A stretch of DNA of 64,000 nt, from NCBI GenBank assembly GCA_036365145.1, contig JAEOAD010000005.1, positions 7,297,001 through 7,361,000 of the forward strand, read 5' to 3'. Both the position numbers and the translations under genes were made by a program. Source of the stretch: Orientallactaga sibirica. Its lineage: Eukaryota; Chordata; Mammalia; Rodentia; Dipodidae. The stretch's first letter is position 1; the number at the start of each line of letters is the position of its first letter. The notes below the pieces were generated by a model. The model had not been told where the DNA came from. It did not search any database and saw nothing but the letters and a program-made list of their open reading frames with translations. Positions 63,690-64,000 of this stretch are shown piece after piece.

Positions 63690-64000
63690 CTGAAAATGAA
63701 CGTACTGTGGGTTTGGTGCGTGTGGCATATGTACGCGCAGCAGAACTTGCCCCGTGCACGCCACATGCACGTGGAGGCCAAAGGAGGACACCCAGTGTCC
63801 TCTGCTGCTTTTCTGTCTTATGTCCTCCAGACACAGCCTCTTTCTGGACCTGGACTCGCTGTTTTGTCAAGTTAGACTGATTAATCTGGAAGTTCCAGTG
63901 ATCCTCCTTCTCTGCCTCACACAGCCCTGCCTGGACATTGACGGGTGCTGGGATTAAACTCAGGTTCTCATGTTTGTGCAGCAAATGCTCTTAACCACTG
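63690..64000 (+). repeat. Old interspersed repeat, cut by the window end
   Basis: GCACGTGGAGGCCAAAGGAG, CTGGGATTAAACTCAGGTTC and CAAATGCTCTTAACCACTG show the same element as at 14462-14990, here uninterrupted. Confidence 0.6.

Noticed and set aside
50116..64000. Upstream MYO10 exons (residues 1-93)
   Set aside because: I looked on minus for the TRVWLRENG and YNLFQRYKRNQIY segments and found none; a translated search would settle it.

Overview
The window is vertebrate nuclear DNA from a rodent. It holds one protein-coding gene, read on the minus strand: the middle of MYO10 (unconventional myosin-X). Sixteen consecutive coding exons between 50115 and 9350 each have an AG acceptor and a GT donor and join in matching phases. 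Together they give 1,650 nt, exactly 550 codons with no stop or indel. By my recalled human numbering they cover about residues 94 to 643, most of the motor domain: P-loop, switch I, switch II with relay helix, loop 2 and the RCIKPN element. The first coding exons lie beyond position 64000. Converter, IQ, coiled-coil, PH, MyTH4 and FERM exons lie beyond position 1.

The rodent call rests on dense B1-type (7SL-derived) SINEs, ID-like and B4-like elements, and a very abundant tRNA-derived SINE. The latter has a B2-like head but a body unlike mouse B2, and I associate it with jerboas (Dipodidae). That species-level guess is from memory and moderate in confidence.

Layout, left to right: 1-9349 is the intron after the last exon seen. 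It includes a SINE-free 1.7 kb block with promoter-like signals, in the intron where the reported headless MYO10 isoform (start near Met644) would need its first exon. Positions 9350-19933 hold eight exons, two of them separated by only 86 nt. Positions about 21000-24412 are a 3.4 kb minisatellite that starts at the third base of an intron, beside the splice donor of the 24415-24533 exon. Positions 24415-38557 hold five exons, including a 14-nt microexon, plus a U6-derived retrocopy. Positions 38808-40515 are a MaLR-like LTR carrying a second, 16-bp minisatellite. Positions 40726-50115 hold the switch I, P-loop and preceding exons. Positions 50116-64000 are upstream intron with SINEs and long unique stretches.

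Repeat ends are read by eye and are good to roughly 10-15 bp. Exon ends are placed to the base from splice signals and reading phase. Nothing bacterial, viral-coding or CRISPR-like is present. The unusual material is the two minisatellites, the possible internal promoter, the microexon and a SINE subfamily carrying a CTCF-like motif.
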